Source: Tenacibaculum larymnensis (GTDB taxonomy: Bacteria; Bacteroidota; Bacteroidia; Flavobacteriales; Flavobacteriaceae). Taken from it: a DNA stretch of 64,000 bases. The position numbers and the translations under genes were made by a program. This document shows, piece by piece, positions 34,296 to 42,828 of this stretch; position 1 is the first letter of the stretch; every line of letters starts with the position of its first letter. The stretch is taken from contig NZ_JAIWJY010000009.1 in NCBI RefSeq assembly GCF_028829235.1, positions 1 to 64,000 of the forward strand, given 5' to 3'. Under the pieces are notes generated by a model. That model was not told the origin of the DNA, searched no databases, and saw nothing but the letters and a program-made list of their open reading frames with translations.

Positions 34296-35552
34296 TTAGT
34301 TTAAAAACCAAACATCGCCTAGAAAACCAGTACCAGTATCATCATCGCCACCAATAATCCATATTTTGTTATTTAACACTGTTGCTGTGTGACCATAACG
34401 CTCGGTAAAAGTGGCATGTTCTACGGCTTGATGCCAATCGGCTCCATTGTTACTGTACCAAAGGTCGTTTTTGTTATTACCAGCATCACCTCCTATGACC
34501 CAAAGCTTATTACTAAAAGCGACTACCGTTTGGCTGAATCTCGGTGAAAACTGTGCTGATGAAGTAACCTCTGTCCACGTGACACCATCTGTACTAGACC
34601 AAACGTCGTTTTTTGCGTGGCCATCACTTCCGGAAATGACCCACATCTTATCATTAAAGGTAAGAGCAGAAAATGAGTGTCTTCCCGAAAACTGTGCTGA
34701 TGCCGTAACTTCTGTCCACGTAACACCATCGCTGCTAGACCAAACACTATTGTTTCTACCATTAATATCGGTGCCACCAATAACCCAAAGTTTGTTATTA
34801 AACACTAAACTTTGGTGTTTGCTACGTGCTGTAAAAGCTGCATTATTGGTTGCTTCTGTCCATGTGATACCATCTGGAGACGACCAAACGTCATTTCTTT
34901 CATTGGTACCATCATAACCACCAATAACCCATATTTTATCATCAAACACTGTTACTGTATGTCCCCACCGACCCGCGAAAGCTGCGTTGCTATTAACTTC
35001 AGACCAAGTAACTCCGTCTGCAGATGACCAAACATCATTTTCGTCTTCGCCATTGTGGTTATCGCCACCAATAACCCAAAGCTTATCATTAAACGACACC
35101 GCTTGATGAAAACGCCTAGGAATAAACCCAGCGTTATTAGTTGCTTCAACAGCTAGATTTACACCTCGTGTAGTAAAACTAAAAACGCTTGAACTCTCTG
35201 TGGTTGCTTGCCCATCTGTTGCTACAACCTTCCAATAATACGTTGTGTAATGACTTAAAGGCGCTGTTATTTCAAATCGTGTTTCGGTAATATTATCTTG
35301 CACCTGCGTTGTTGGCGGATTTTGCGTATCCATATACAGACTGTACGTTACAGCATCACCATCTGGGTCTGATGCTTCAATCCAATCAAGTGTTGGATCT
35401 AAATCTGCATTGGTCGCATTGTTAGGCAAACTAGAAAGACTGAAAGCTTGCGGTGCTTGGTTTTGTGGTAATGGAACGCTAGTATCATCACTTTTGCTGC
35501 ACCCTATAATTATAACAAGAGTGATTAATAGTAGGTAGTATCTAATTTTCAT
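34296..35552 (-). CDS. Kelch-repeat lipoprotein
   Basis: This 418-residue lipoprotein has a lipobox (VIIIGCSKSDD, cysteine near residue 18) and a fibronectin type III-like domain (about 32-128, with TTYYWKVVATDG). Six kelch motifs follow, marked by LWVIGGD and NDVWSSxDGVTWTEV, predicted to close into a six-bladed propeller. It is likely anchored at the outer membrane and binds protein or carbohydrate. It is divergent from the hybrid regulator gene and shares its 194-bp intergenic control region. Confidence 0.88.
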   Translation of the reverse strand: MKIRYYLLLITLVIIIGCSKSDDTSVPLPQNQAPQAFSLSSLPNNATNADLDPTLDWIEASDPDGDAVTYSLYMDTQNPPTTQVQDNITETRFEITAPLSHYTTYYWKVVATDGQATTESSSVFSFTTRGVNLAVEATNNAGFIPRRFHQAVSFNDKLWVIGGDNHNGEDENDVWSSADGVTWSEVNSNAAFAGRWGHTVTVFDDKIWVIGGYDGTNERNDVWSSPDGITWTEATNNAAFTARSKHQSLVFNNKLWVIGGTDINGRNNSVWSSSDGVTWTEVTASAQFSGRHSFSALTFNDKMWVISGSDGHAKNDVWSSTDGVTWTEVTSSAQFSPRFSQTVVAFSNKLWVIGGDAGNNKNDLWYSNNGADWHQAVEHATFTERYGHTATVLNNKIWIIGGDDDTGTGFLGDVWFLN

Positions 35553-35629
35553 ATAATCATATTTTTATTTGACAATCGTTTTTAAAAAGTCAAAATTATT
35601 GACTATAACACGTCTAAATATTCTTTAAT

Positions 35630-35731
35630 CAGACATTGTATGCCTCAAAGCAGACACAACAACTTTATTTGGACATTAACCGACTCAAAATGGACATTTC
35701 ATCACCAATCATCTGTATTTTAGTATATTTG
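35630..35731 (+). promoter_or_regulatory. Direct repeats and -7 element of the hybrid regulator gene
   Basis: The core GACA occurs at 35632 and 35653, and again at 35672 and 35693, giving two pairs each with exactly 21 bp between repeats. Flanking bases are partly shared (CAGACA in the first pair, TGGACATT in the second). The perfect -7 element TATATTTG is at 35724-35731. Direct repeats spaced by two helical turns suit an AraC-type activator, so the downstream regulator may bind here. Confidence 0.55.
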
Positions 35732-35746
35732 AGTTACCAAAGCTTT

Positions 35747-38512
35747 ATGAAAATAAAAAAACTACTTCCGTTTATCTGTCTGTTGCTGTTTCATAATATG
35801 TGGTCACAACAGCTACTAATTCCTGACTCTTTATTACATAAAAGTGTTGAAGAAAAGATTGTCTTTTTAAACAGTGAAGGACAAAAACAAAATGCTATCG
35901 ATTCCTCAAATATTTATTTTAATGAAGCCTTAAAACTTGCCAAGACTTGTGATTGCGATTCGTTGTTAATGATGTCTCACATAAATAAGGCTTATCATTT
36001 AATCTTCAACAAAGGAAAAATTGATTTAGGATTAGAGGAAATACAGAATTTTGACCAGTTAATAGAGCAAACAAAAACCCCATATTTTAAATACAGAGTC
36101 GCTTTAATGAAAGGCTATTCTTTTAATTTAAAAGATCAAAGCGATGATTCTTTCAATCACTATAACAAAGCTTTGGAGTATGCTGAACAGATGCAAGATT
36201 CTTTTAGGATGGGTATTGTGTATAATAATTTAGGAAACAATTTTAATTCTTATAATGATTCCAAAGCAAAATCATATTACCTAAAGGCGCTAGATCTTTA
36301 TGAGCGCCATAATGCACCAAACTCTGAAAAACAGCTTACCTATCTCAATATGGCTAGAGTGAGTAGCAACTTGGATAGTATTACATATTTTTCTAAAAAA
36401 TCGTATCAGTACTTAGATACTACCAATGTTAAAAACTTAGTTCATTATAACCTTAACAAATCGGCAGCTTTCTTTAGTAAAGGTTTTTTTAAAGAAGGAA
36501 ACCTAGCTGCAAAAAAAGCTTATAAATATGCTGAAGAATCCAATTACGAAATAGCAAGAGACCAAGCATTACTAGCATTAGGTTACACTGAACTTGAATT
36601 AGGCAATACCAAACAAGCCATAAAACATTTAGAACAAGCCAAACAATCTGAAGTAATTGGTCCATTAAACAAAAAGTACACCTTTGAAACTTTGATTGAT
36701 GCTTACAAAAAAAACAATCAGCTAGAGCAAGCGCTACAAGCTAGTCAAGAACTTTTGGCTATAACAGATTCTGTTTACCAGCAACGAAAGACAAGCACTT
36801 TTGCTGAATTTGATGCCAAGTTCAACCTTGCTGAAAAAGACAAAGAAATCGCATTACAAGAATTGGAAATAGCCAAACAAAAAAATGCGCGCAACAAATG
36901 GATTTTTGGCAGTATTGGTACATTGTTATTGAGTTTATTTATAATTATTTGGTTTATATCCAAACAAAAGCATAAAAAAAACCAAGTGCAAATGAAACTC
37001 GAAAAAGAACAAGAAATCAATCAATTACGAACTAAATTTCTTGGAAACATAGCCCACGAAATCCGTACACCACTCACTTTAGTTTCTGGAAACTTAAATT
37101 TAGCATTAGAAAACTTGGACAATACAACCAAAGCTAAAAAAAACCTTCAAGTAGCTTTAGACAACACAAAAAAAATAACTGACGATGCTAATGAAATACT
37201 AGAGTTATTAAAGTTTGAAGGGCAAAAAATGACGCTAAATAAAACCACCGTTCCTTTACGCTCGTCTTTAGAACGTATTGTTTTTTCGTTTCACTCAATG
37301 GCGCAAATAAAAGCAATAGAAATAAGCTACAACTCCAACATATCCAAAAATATTTTTATAGCTACTGATATTGGCAAGGTTGAAAAAATTATAAATAATC
37401 TTCTATCAAATGCTATTAAATATGCTCCTTCCAATTCCAAAATTATTGTTAGCGACATGTTCAAGAACAATAACCTAACAATTTCAGTAACTGACTTTGG
37501 TGAGGGGATTAACTACAACGAGCAAAAAAGAATATTTGAACGTTTTTACCAGTCTGAAAATGCTAGTAAAGTTGGCGGCATAGGCATTGGGTTGGCTCTT
37601 TCAAAAGAGTTTGCCGAATTTTTAAATGGTAGCCTGACCGTTGAGAGCAACCTCAGAGAAGGCAGTACGTTTACATTGAAAGTCCCGTTGCAAATTTCAG
37701 AAAACGCCATTGACAAAATTGATAGAACATCAAAATTAACACCACAAAAAGAACCAAAATCAACCCAATCAACAACCAACGACACTATTCTCATTGTAGA
37801 AGACAATCCGCAAATGGCTAACTATATAAAGGAGCTGCTAGAAGACACGTATAATTGTGATGTTGCTTTTAATGGTGAAGAGGCTTTGAATTTATTAAAA
37901 TTCAACAATTATTCGTTAGTCACATCAGATATTATGATGCCAAAAATAGACGGATTTGAACTACGTGAAAAAATGAACACCATAGACAAATACAAGTACA
38001 CCCCATTTATTTTTATATCTGCGAAGACACTGGAAATCGATAAAATAAAAGGATTTTCATTAGGTATCGCCGATTATATTGTAAAACCATTCAATAAAAA
38101 CGAATTGGTTGCTCGCATCAAGAACCTTTTGAAGAACAAAGCATCACGTGTAAAATGGCAACTTGAAAACACAGATCAACTATCAAAAACCGAAAGTTCA
38201 GACCAAAAGTTATTACGAAAAATTGAAGCTTACATTCTTGACAATATCGATAATGATGATTTTAAAATAAAAGAATTAGCAGACTATGTTGGGTATAGCC
38301 AACGTCAATTAGCAAGAATTATGAAACAATATACAGGAATGAGTCCTGTAAAATTTATTTTAGAAATAAGATTACAAAAGGCTTATACACTACTTCAAAA
38401 TAAAATGTATTCTACTCTTTCAGAGACTAGGTATGCTGTAGGTATCAATTCATCTGCTTACTTTAATAAAAAATTTAAAGAGCGGTTTGGAGTGTTACCC
38501 TCAGAAGTATAA
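35747..38512 (+). CDS. TPR hybrid histidine kinase with AraC output
   Basis: This 921-residue one-protein phosphorelay has a signal peptide (ending MWSQQ), TPR repeats (about 60-355) and a membrane helix (about 385-405). A HisKA domain follows with the acceptor H437 in FLGNIAHEIRTPL, then a HATPase domain, a receiver domain (D728 in TSDIMMPKIDGFEL) and an AraC-type double helix-turn-helix (about 825-921). The start at 35747 is chosen because the -7 element lies at 35724-35731, inside the longer frame that opens at 35636. It probably controls the divergent lipoprotein and fibre genes. Confidence 0.9.
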   Translation: MKIKKLLPFICLLLFHNMWSQQLLIPDSLLHKSVEEKIVFLNSEGQKQNAIDSSNIYFNEALKLAKTCDCDSLLMMSHINKAYHLIFNKGKIDLGLEEIQNFDQLIEQTKTPYFKYRVALMKGYSFNLKDQSDDSFNHYNKALEYAEQMQDSFRMGIVYNNLGNNFNSYNDSKAKSYYLKALDLYERHNAPNSEKQLTYLNMARVSSNLDSITYFSKKSYQYLDTTNVKNLVHYNLNKSAAFFSKGFFKEGNLAAKKAYKYAEESNYEIARDQALLALGYTELELGNTKQAIKHLEQAKQSEVIGPLNKKYTFETLIDAYKKNNQLEQALQASQELLAITDSVYQQRKTSTFAEFDAKFNLAEKDKEIALQELEIAKQKNARNKWIFGSIGTLLLSLFIIIWFISKQKHKKNQVQMKLEKEQEINQLRTKFLGNIAHEIRTPLTLVSGNLNLALENLDNTTKAKKNLQVALDNTKKITDDANEILELLKFEGQKMTLNKTTVPLRSSLERIVFSFHSMAQIKAIEISYNSNISKNIFIATDIGKVEKIINNLLSNAIKYAPSNSKIIVSDMFKNNNLTISVTDFGEGINYNEQKRIFERFYQSENASKVGGIGIGLALSKEFAEFLNGSLTVESNLREGSTFTLKVPLQISENAIDKIDRTSKLTPQKEPKSTQSTTNDTILIVEDNPQMANYIKELLEDTYNCDVAFNGEEALNLLKFNNYSLVTSDIMMPKIDGFELREKMNTIDKYKYTPFIFISAKTLEIDKIKGFSLGIADYIVKPFNKNELVARIKNLLKNKASRVKWQLENTDQLSKTESSDQKLLRKIEAYILDNIDNDDFKIKELADYVGYSQRQLARIMKQYTGMSPVKFILEIRLQKAYTLLQNKMYSTLSETRYAVGINSSAYFNKKFKERFGVLPSEV

Positions 38513-38907
38513 ATGTTCTTTTAAAACAATCCGATTATACAATCGCTTTTCTTCACATCTAAACAATTTATTATGCATCTCATAAGACACATTTAACATA
38601 TTTCTTGGAGAATTTAGATGAAGTAAAGTATAATTGAAAAATATTAACATATAAAATCACAAAAAATATCCGTAACTCTTGTATTTTCTGAATTTCTTTT
38701 CCAGAAATAAATTGATAATGGATTAAACATTTCTGTTTTCAATCAAAATCTACTAATCATTTTCTCCTATATAAAATCCTTTTCAATACTATTATAAGGG
38801 GTTTATTCACAGGTTTTGTGTTTTCAATAAATTATTTCTCTAATAAGAGATATAATTTTTAAGTTGAGTAACTGAAAAATATTTACTTAACTTAAAATGT
38901 ATTAACT
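38513..38907. other. Gene-free stretch before the RteC fragment
   Basis: This is very AT-rich and non-coding. The main feature is a long dyad at 38859-38895, directly in front of the RteC fragment. No gene, tRNA or other repeat was seen. Confidence 0.5.
38859..38895. repeat. Long inverted repeat upstream of the RteC fragment
   Basis: The arms TTAAGTTGAGTAA and TTACTTAACTTAA (13 bp, one mismatch) are separated by 11 bp and end 12 bp before the start codon. This may be an operator or part of the element end. Confidence 0.6.
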
Positions 38908-39222
38908 ATGTCTGATTTTATTTACCAAAATGCATTGAAAAGCATCAAAATCAAAGAAAAAAATGTGAGTCTATCCACTGACAACATTATTGATGAAACC
39001 TACCAAATGATAGTTTTTCTCAAAGGTTTACTATCTGAATTAAAAACCCATGTGTTAGAGCAAGGATTTTCAAACGCACAAGAAGAAATCAATTTTTTTA
39101 AAAACATTAAACCCAAAATTTTGGGCAAACTCGTCTATTACAACAAACTCTCGCGGATAGAAACTACTCGTCCAGTTAATAATGGAAGGCTATACAACTC
39201 CTATCATTCTAATCATATTTGA
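38908..39222 (+). pseudogene. RteC-like protein, N-terminal fragment
   Basis: The 104-residue product matches the N-terminal part of RteC proteins: an initial helix pair, then EEINFFKNIKPKILGKLVYYNKL followed by IETTRP. RteC regulates excision of Bacteroidota conjugative elements and is usually about 270-290 residues long. The later two-thirds, with the DNA-binding part, are absent, and the frame ends in unrelated residues (YHSNHI). The cut lies about 115 bp from the 3' end of an initiator tRNA gene, so it probably marks the end of the integrated island. A few ICEs carry short RteC-like genes, so a functional truncated form is not excluded. Confidence 0.65.
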
Positions 39223-39300
39223 TATCTATTGAGGTCAAATTTTATGAAGTTAAAATATATTGTGAATTCTGTACCTATTCTGTACCCATTAGAAATAAAA

Positions 39301-39326
39301 AAGGGTCTCAATCTCTTGAAACCCTT
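39301..39326 (-). terminator. Terminator of the left tRNA-fMet copy
   Basis: The stem AAGGGT / ACCCTT is continued by TCAA / TTGA after a mismatch and lies just beyond the tRNA 3' end on the minus strand. Confidence 0.7.
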
Positions 39327-39337
39327 GTCATTCCTAG

Positions 39338-39410
<73 letters not shown>

Positions 39411-39699
39411 ATTTGCGATTGCAAAGATACGTCTTTTTCTTTGTTCTATCCAAATAAAAAGTTAATAATCCTTATTTTGATTCTAAAATTGGAACTACAC
39501 CCTAATAAACTAAATAAAAATTTCAACATTACTCAAGAAATACCCCCCTAAAGCTTCAGCTAGCTACAACACAGGTATAAAAAACATTTACTTATGAAAT
39601 ATAATAAAGGATGTTTATGGCTAAGTTATGCTAAAATAATAGAAGAAGACATCCTAATAGAAAAAAATAGAGATGATTTTAATATTTCTAAATACAAAA

Positions 39700-39728
39700 A
39701 AAGGCTTTCAATTAAATTGAAAGCCTTT
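39700..39728 (-). terminator. Terminator of the right tRNA-fMet copy
   Basis: A perfect 12-bp stem (AAAGGCTTTCAA / TTGAAAGCCTTT) has a 5-nt loop and is followed by T residues on the minus strand. It is followed upstream by the second tRNA-fMet gene. Confidence 0.85.
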
Positions 39729-39734
39729 GCTTAG

Positions 39735-39807
<73 letters not shown>

Positions 39808-39934
39808 ATTTGCGGTTGCAAATATACATTCTTTTTCTTGTTCTACCCAAATAAAAAAGCTTTTATTTTTACATGAATATATCCACTTAAATAACAAGCA
39901 GCTAAAAAATAAACACTTCTTGCATAAAACAACC

Positions 39935-39942
39935 TATCTTTG
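39935..39942 (+). promoter_or_regulatory. -7 element of era
   Basis: A perfect TATCTTTG ends only 4 bp before the start codon of era. Transcription would begin at or next to the ATG, so the mRNA is probably leaderless. Confidence 0.6.
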
Positions 39943-39946
39943 CACT

Positions 39947-40828
39947 ATGACACATAAAGCAGGATTTGTAAATATTATTGGAAACCCAAACGTTGGTAAA
40001 TCTACCTTAATGAATGCCTTAGTAGGTGAAAAGCTATCTATTATTACTTCAAAAGCGCAAACTACTAGACATCGTATTTTAGGTATTGTAAATGGAGATG
40101 ATTATCAAATTATTTTTTCTGATACTCCAGGAATTATAAAACCTGCTTATCAGCTACAAGAATCTATGATGGATTTTGTAAAATCTGCTTTTGAAGATGC
40201 CGATGTACTTATTTACATGGTAGAGGTTGGTGAAACCGCCTTAAAAAATGAAGCTTTTTTCAATAAAATCATCCACAGTAAAATTCCTGTTATTTTACTA
40301 CTAAACAAAGTTGACAAATCGACTCAAGAAGAAGTTGAAGCTAAAATTGAATATTGGAAAAAGAAAGTTCCAAACTCATTTGTATATGTAATTTCTGCTC
40401 TTGAAAACTTTAATGTAGATACCGTTTTTTATAAAATTATTGAGCTTTTACCAGACTCCCCTCCTTTTTACCCAAAAGATCAATTAACCGATAAACCTGA
40501 ACGCTTTTTTGTGAATGAAAAAATTCGTGAAAAAATTCTTCAACACTATAAAAAAGAGATTCCTTATTCGGTAGAAGTTGAAACCGAAAGTTTTGTTGAA
40601 GAAGATAATATTATAAAGATCCGTTCTGTTATTATGGTAGAGCGTGAAACACAAAAAGGAATTATCATCGGACATAAAGGAAGTGCAATCAAACGTGTTG
40701 GAACAGAAGCCCGCAAAGACCTTCAACATTTTTTTGACAAAAAGGTTTTCTTAGATTTACATGTAAAAATTAATAAAAACTGGCGTTCTAATGAACGTCA
40801 ATTAAAACGATTTGGATATAAAGATTAA
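39947..40828 (+). CDS. era: GTPase Era
   Basis: This 293-residue ribosome-assembly GTPase binds the 3' end of 16S rRNA during 30S maturation. It has G1 GNPNVGKST (residues 12-20), the switch region with TTRHRILG, G3 SDTPGI, G4 LLNKVDKS, and a C-terminal KH domain (GHKGSAIKRVGTEAR). The ATG at 39947 is chosen; a frame-consistent ATG at 39920 lies upstream of the -7 element and cannot be in the transcript. The length is normal for the family. It marks the start of the core-chromosome part, together with der. Confidence 0.97.
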   Translation: MTHKAGFVNIIGNPNVGKSTLMNALVGEKLSIITSKAQTTRHRILGIVNGDDYQIIFSDTPGIIKPAYQLQESMMDFVKSAFEDADVLIYMVEVGETALKNEAFFNKIIHSKIPVILLLNKVDKSTQEEVEAKIEYWKKKVPNSFVYVISALENFNVDTVFYKIIELLPDSPPFYPKDQLTDKPERFFVNEKIREKILQHYKKEIPYSVEVETESFVEEDNIIKIRSVIMVERETQKGIIIGHKGSAIKRVGTEARKDLQHFFDKKVFLDLHVKINKNWRSNERQLKRFGYKD

Positions 40829-41337
40829 CTCTTTTTAATTGTTCGTAACAATTGTTTAGTATATTCTTTCAATTCATCCATTTGTTTTTTTCCTGTAGCT
40901 TTACCTAAGCTACCAACTAAGTACAGTGCTACCCAAACAATGGGTAAAACAACCAACATAACTATAGGCAACATGGTGATTTTTTTTAACGACCAATTAC
41001 TATATGCTATAATCGCAAAAATTACAAAAGCTGTCCCAACCAAAAAGTGCAAAAACATAAAAAAAGTCCAAACTTGAGGTTTAGGACCAAACAATCCTTT
41101 TATGTTTGATGAAGTTTCTGAAACCTCTTCTATTTCAATATGTAACTGTGGTGACCATAAATGTGATTCTTTTTCTGGCACATCAATTACTACATGATTA
41201 TCTACAACCTTCATTTTATACTTAGAAACATCGTTTAAATGCTTCTTTATTTCTTCTAATAAAACCTGAGAACTTATCTCATATTCTAATTGAAAACGAG
41301 GTTTTAAAAAAATCTGATTATATAATTTATCATCCAT
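40825..41337 (-). CDS. Small membrane protein of unknown function, 170 aa
   Basis: An N-terminal soluble part (about residues 1-90) is followed by two membrane helices (about 92-115 and 122-145, with [19 protein letters not shown]) and a charged C-terminal tail. The start at 41337 (MDDKLYNQ) fits better than the ATG 33 bp upstream, because the extra residues are not family-like. The family is not recognised. The gene lies between era and der, on the opposite strand, and overlaps the era stop codon by 4 bp. Confidence 0.75.
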   Translation of the reverse strand: MDDKLYNQIFLKPRFQLEYEISSQVLLEEIKKHLNDVSKYKMKVVDNHVVIDVPEKESHLWSPQLHIEIEEVSETSSNIKGLFGPKPQVWTFFMFLHFLVGTAFVIFAIIAYSNWSLKKITMLPIVMLVVLPIVWVALYLVGSLGKATGKKQMDELKEYTKQLLRTIKKS

Positions 41338-41416
41338 TAAATAAAAGATTAGATGCCAACAATATAGCAAAAACTATATACTATCTAAAAATCATTACAA
41401 ATCATATACTAAATTG

Positions 41417-41424
41417 TATCTTTG
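41417..41424 (+). promoter_or_regulatory. -7 element of der
   Basis: A perfect TATCTTTG sits 17 bp before the der start codon. This gives a short, otherwise normal leader. Confidence 0.6.
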
Positions 41425-41441
41425 CACAAATTTTTTGCAAA

Positions 41442-42749
41442 ATGAGTATTATTGCGATTGTAGGAAGACCAAATGTAGGTAAATCCACTTTATTTAACCG
41501 ACTAGTAAAACGTCGTGAAGCTATTGTTGATTCTGTTAGCGGAGTTACAAGAGATCGTCATTACGGAAAATCTGAATGGAATGGAAAAGAGTTTTCTGTA
41601 ATTGATACTGGTGGTTACATTATTGGTTCTGATGATATTTTTGAAGGAGAAATACGTAAACAAGTTCAGTTAGCTATTGATGAAGCTGATATTATTGTTT
41701 TTGTAGTTGATGTTGAACAAGGTATTACACCTATGGATGCTGAAGTTGCTAAAATTTTACGTCAAGTTGAGAAACCACTATTTATGGCTGTAAATAAAGT
41801 TGACAATGCAATGCGTGATGCTGATGCTGTTGAATTTTACAACCTTGGGCTAGGAGACTACTATACTATTTCTTCTATTAATGGAAGTGGAACTGGAGAA
41901 TTATTAGACGCTATTGCAGAAGAAATTCCTGAGCCTGAAGAAGACGAAGAAAAACAAGACGAATTACCTCGTTTTGCTGTAGTTGGACGTCCAAACGCAG
42001 GAAAATCATCATTTATTAATGCTTTAATTGGTGAAGACAGAAATATTGTAACCAATATTGCAGGAACTACAAGAGATTCTATCGATACAAAGTATAATCG
42101 TTTTGGATTCGAATTTAATTTAGTCGACACAGCTGGAATTAGAAAAAAATCTAAAGTAAAAGAAGATTTAGAGTTTTACTCAGTAATGCGTGCTGTGCGT
42201 GCAGTTGAGCATTGTGATGTTGCTGTATTAGTTATTGATGCTACTCGTGGTTTTGAAGGACAAGACGAAAAAATATTTTGGTTGGCCGAAAAAAACCGAA
42301 AAGGAATTGTCATTTTAGTTAATAAATGGGATTTGGTTGAAAAAGAAACCAATACTATGCGTGATTTTGAGGCTAAAGTTCGTCAAGCTATTGCTCCTTT
42401 TACAGATGTTCCTATCGTATTTATTTCAGCATTAACAAAACAACGTATTTTTAAGGCTATTGAAACTGCTGTTGAAGTTTTTGAAAACAGAAAACGTCGT
42501 ATTCAAACAAGTAAGTTAAATGAAACGATGTTGGAGATTATGGAACATAATCCGCCTCCAGCAACAAAAGGTAAATTTATAAAAATAAAGTACTGTATGC
42601 AGTTGCCAACACATACACCTCAGTTTGCTTTCTTTGCTAATTTACCTCAATATATTAGAGACCCTTACAAACGTTATATTGAAAATCAATTACGCGAACA
42701 TTATAACTTTAATGGAGTGCCTATTAGTATTTATTTTAGACAGAAATAA
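41442..42749 (+). CDS. der: GTPase Der (EngA)
   Basis: This 435-residue tandem-GTPase protein acts in 50S ribosomal subunit assembly. The first GTPase domain has GRPNVGKST (residues 7-15), DTGGY and NKVDN. The second has GRPNAGKSS (about 183-191), [11 protein letters not shown] and NKWDL. A C-terminal KH-like domain follows (about 355-435, with [18 protein letters not shown]). Length and motif spacing are as usual for the family. Era and Der occurring close together is common in Bacteroidota. Confidence 0.98.
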   Translation: MSIIAIVGRPNVGKSTLFNRLVKRREAIVDSVSGVTRDRHYGKSEWNGKEFSVIDTGGYIIGSDDIFEGEIRKQVQLAIDEADIIVFVVDVEQGITPMDAEVAKILRQVEKPLFMAVNKVDNAMRDADAVEFYNLGLGDYYTISSINGSGTGELLDAIAEEIPEPEEDEEKQDELPRFAVVGRPNAGKSSFINALIGEDRNIVTNIAGTTRDSIDTKYNRFGFEFNLVDTAGIRKKSKVKEDLEFYSVMRAVRAVEHCDVAVLVIDATRGFEGQDEKIFWLAEKNRKGIVILVNKWDLVEKETNTMRDFEAKVRQAIAPFTDVPIVFISALTKQRIFKAIETAVEVFENRKRRIQTSKLNETMLEIMEHNPPPATKGKFIKIKYCMQLPTHTPQFAFFANLPQYIRDPYKRYIENQLREHYNFNGVPISIYFRQK

Positions 42750-42828
42750 TTTTTAACAATATTTAACTATCAGAAAGTAGTTTTTTCTTTTTATTTGTAG
42801 CTCTTTGAAAATCATATTGCTATAAACA

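Noticed and set aside
39594..39734. 46-residue open frame between the two tRNA genes
   Set aside because: It overlaps the tRNA terminator and has no family or start signal, so it is not supported as a gene.
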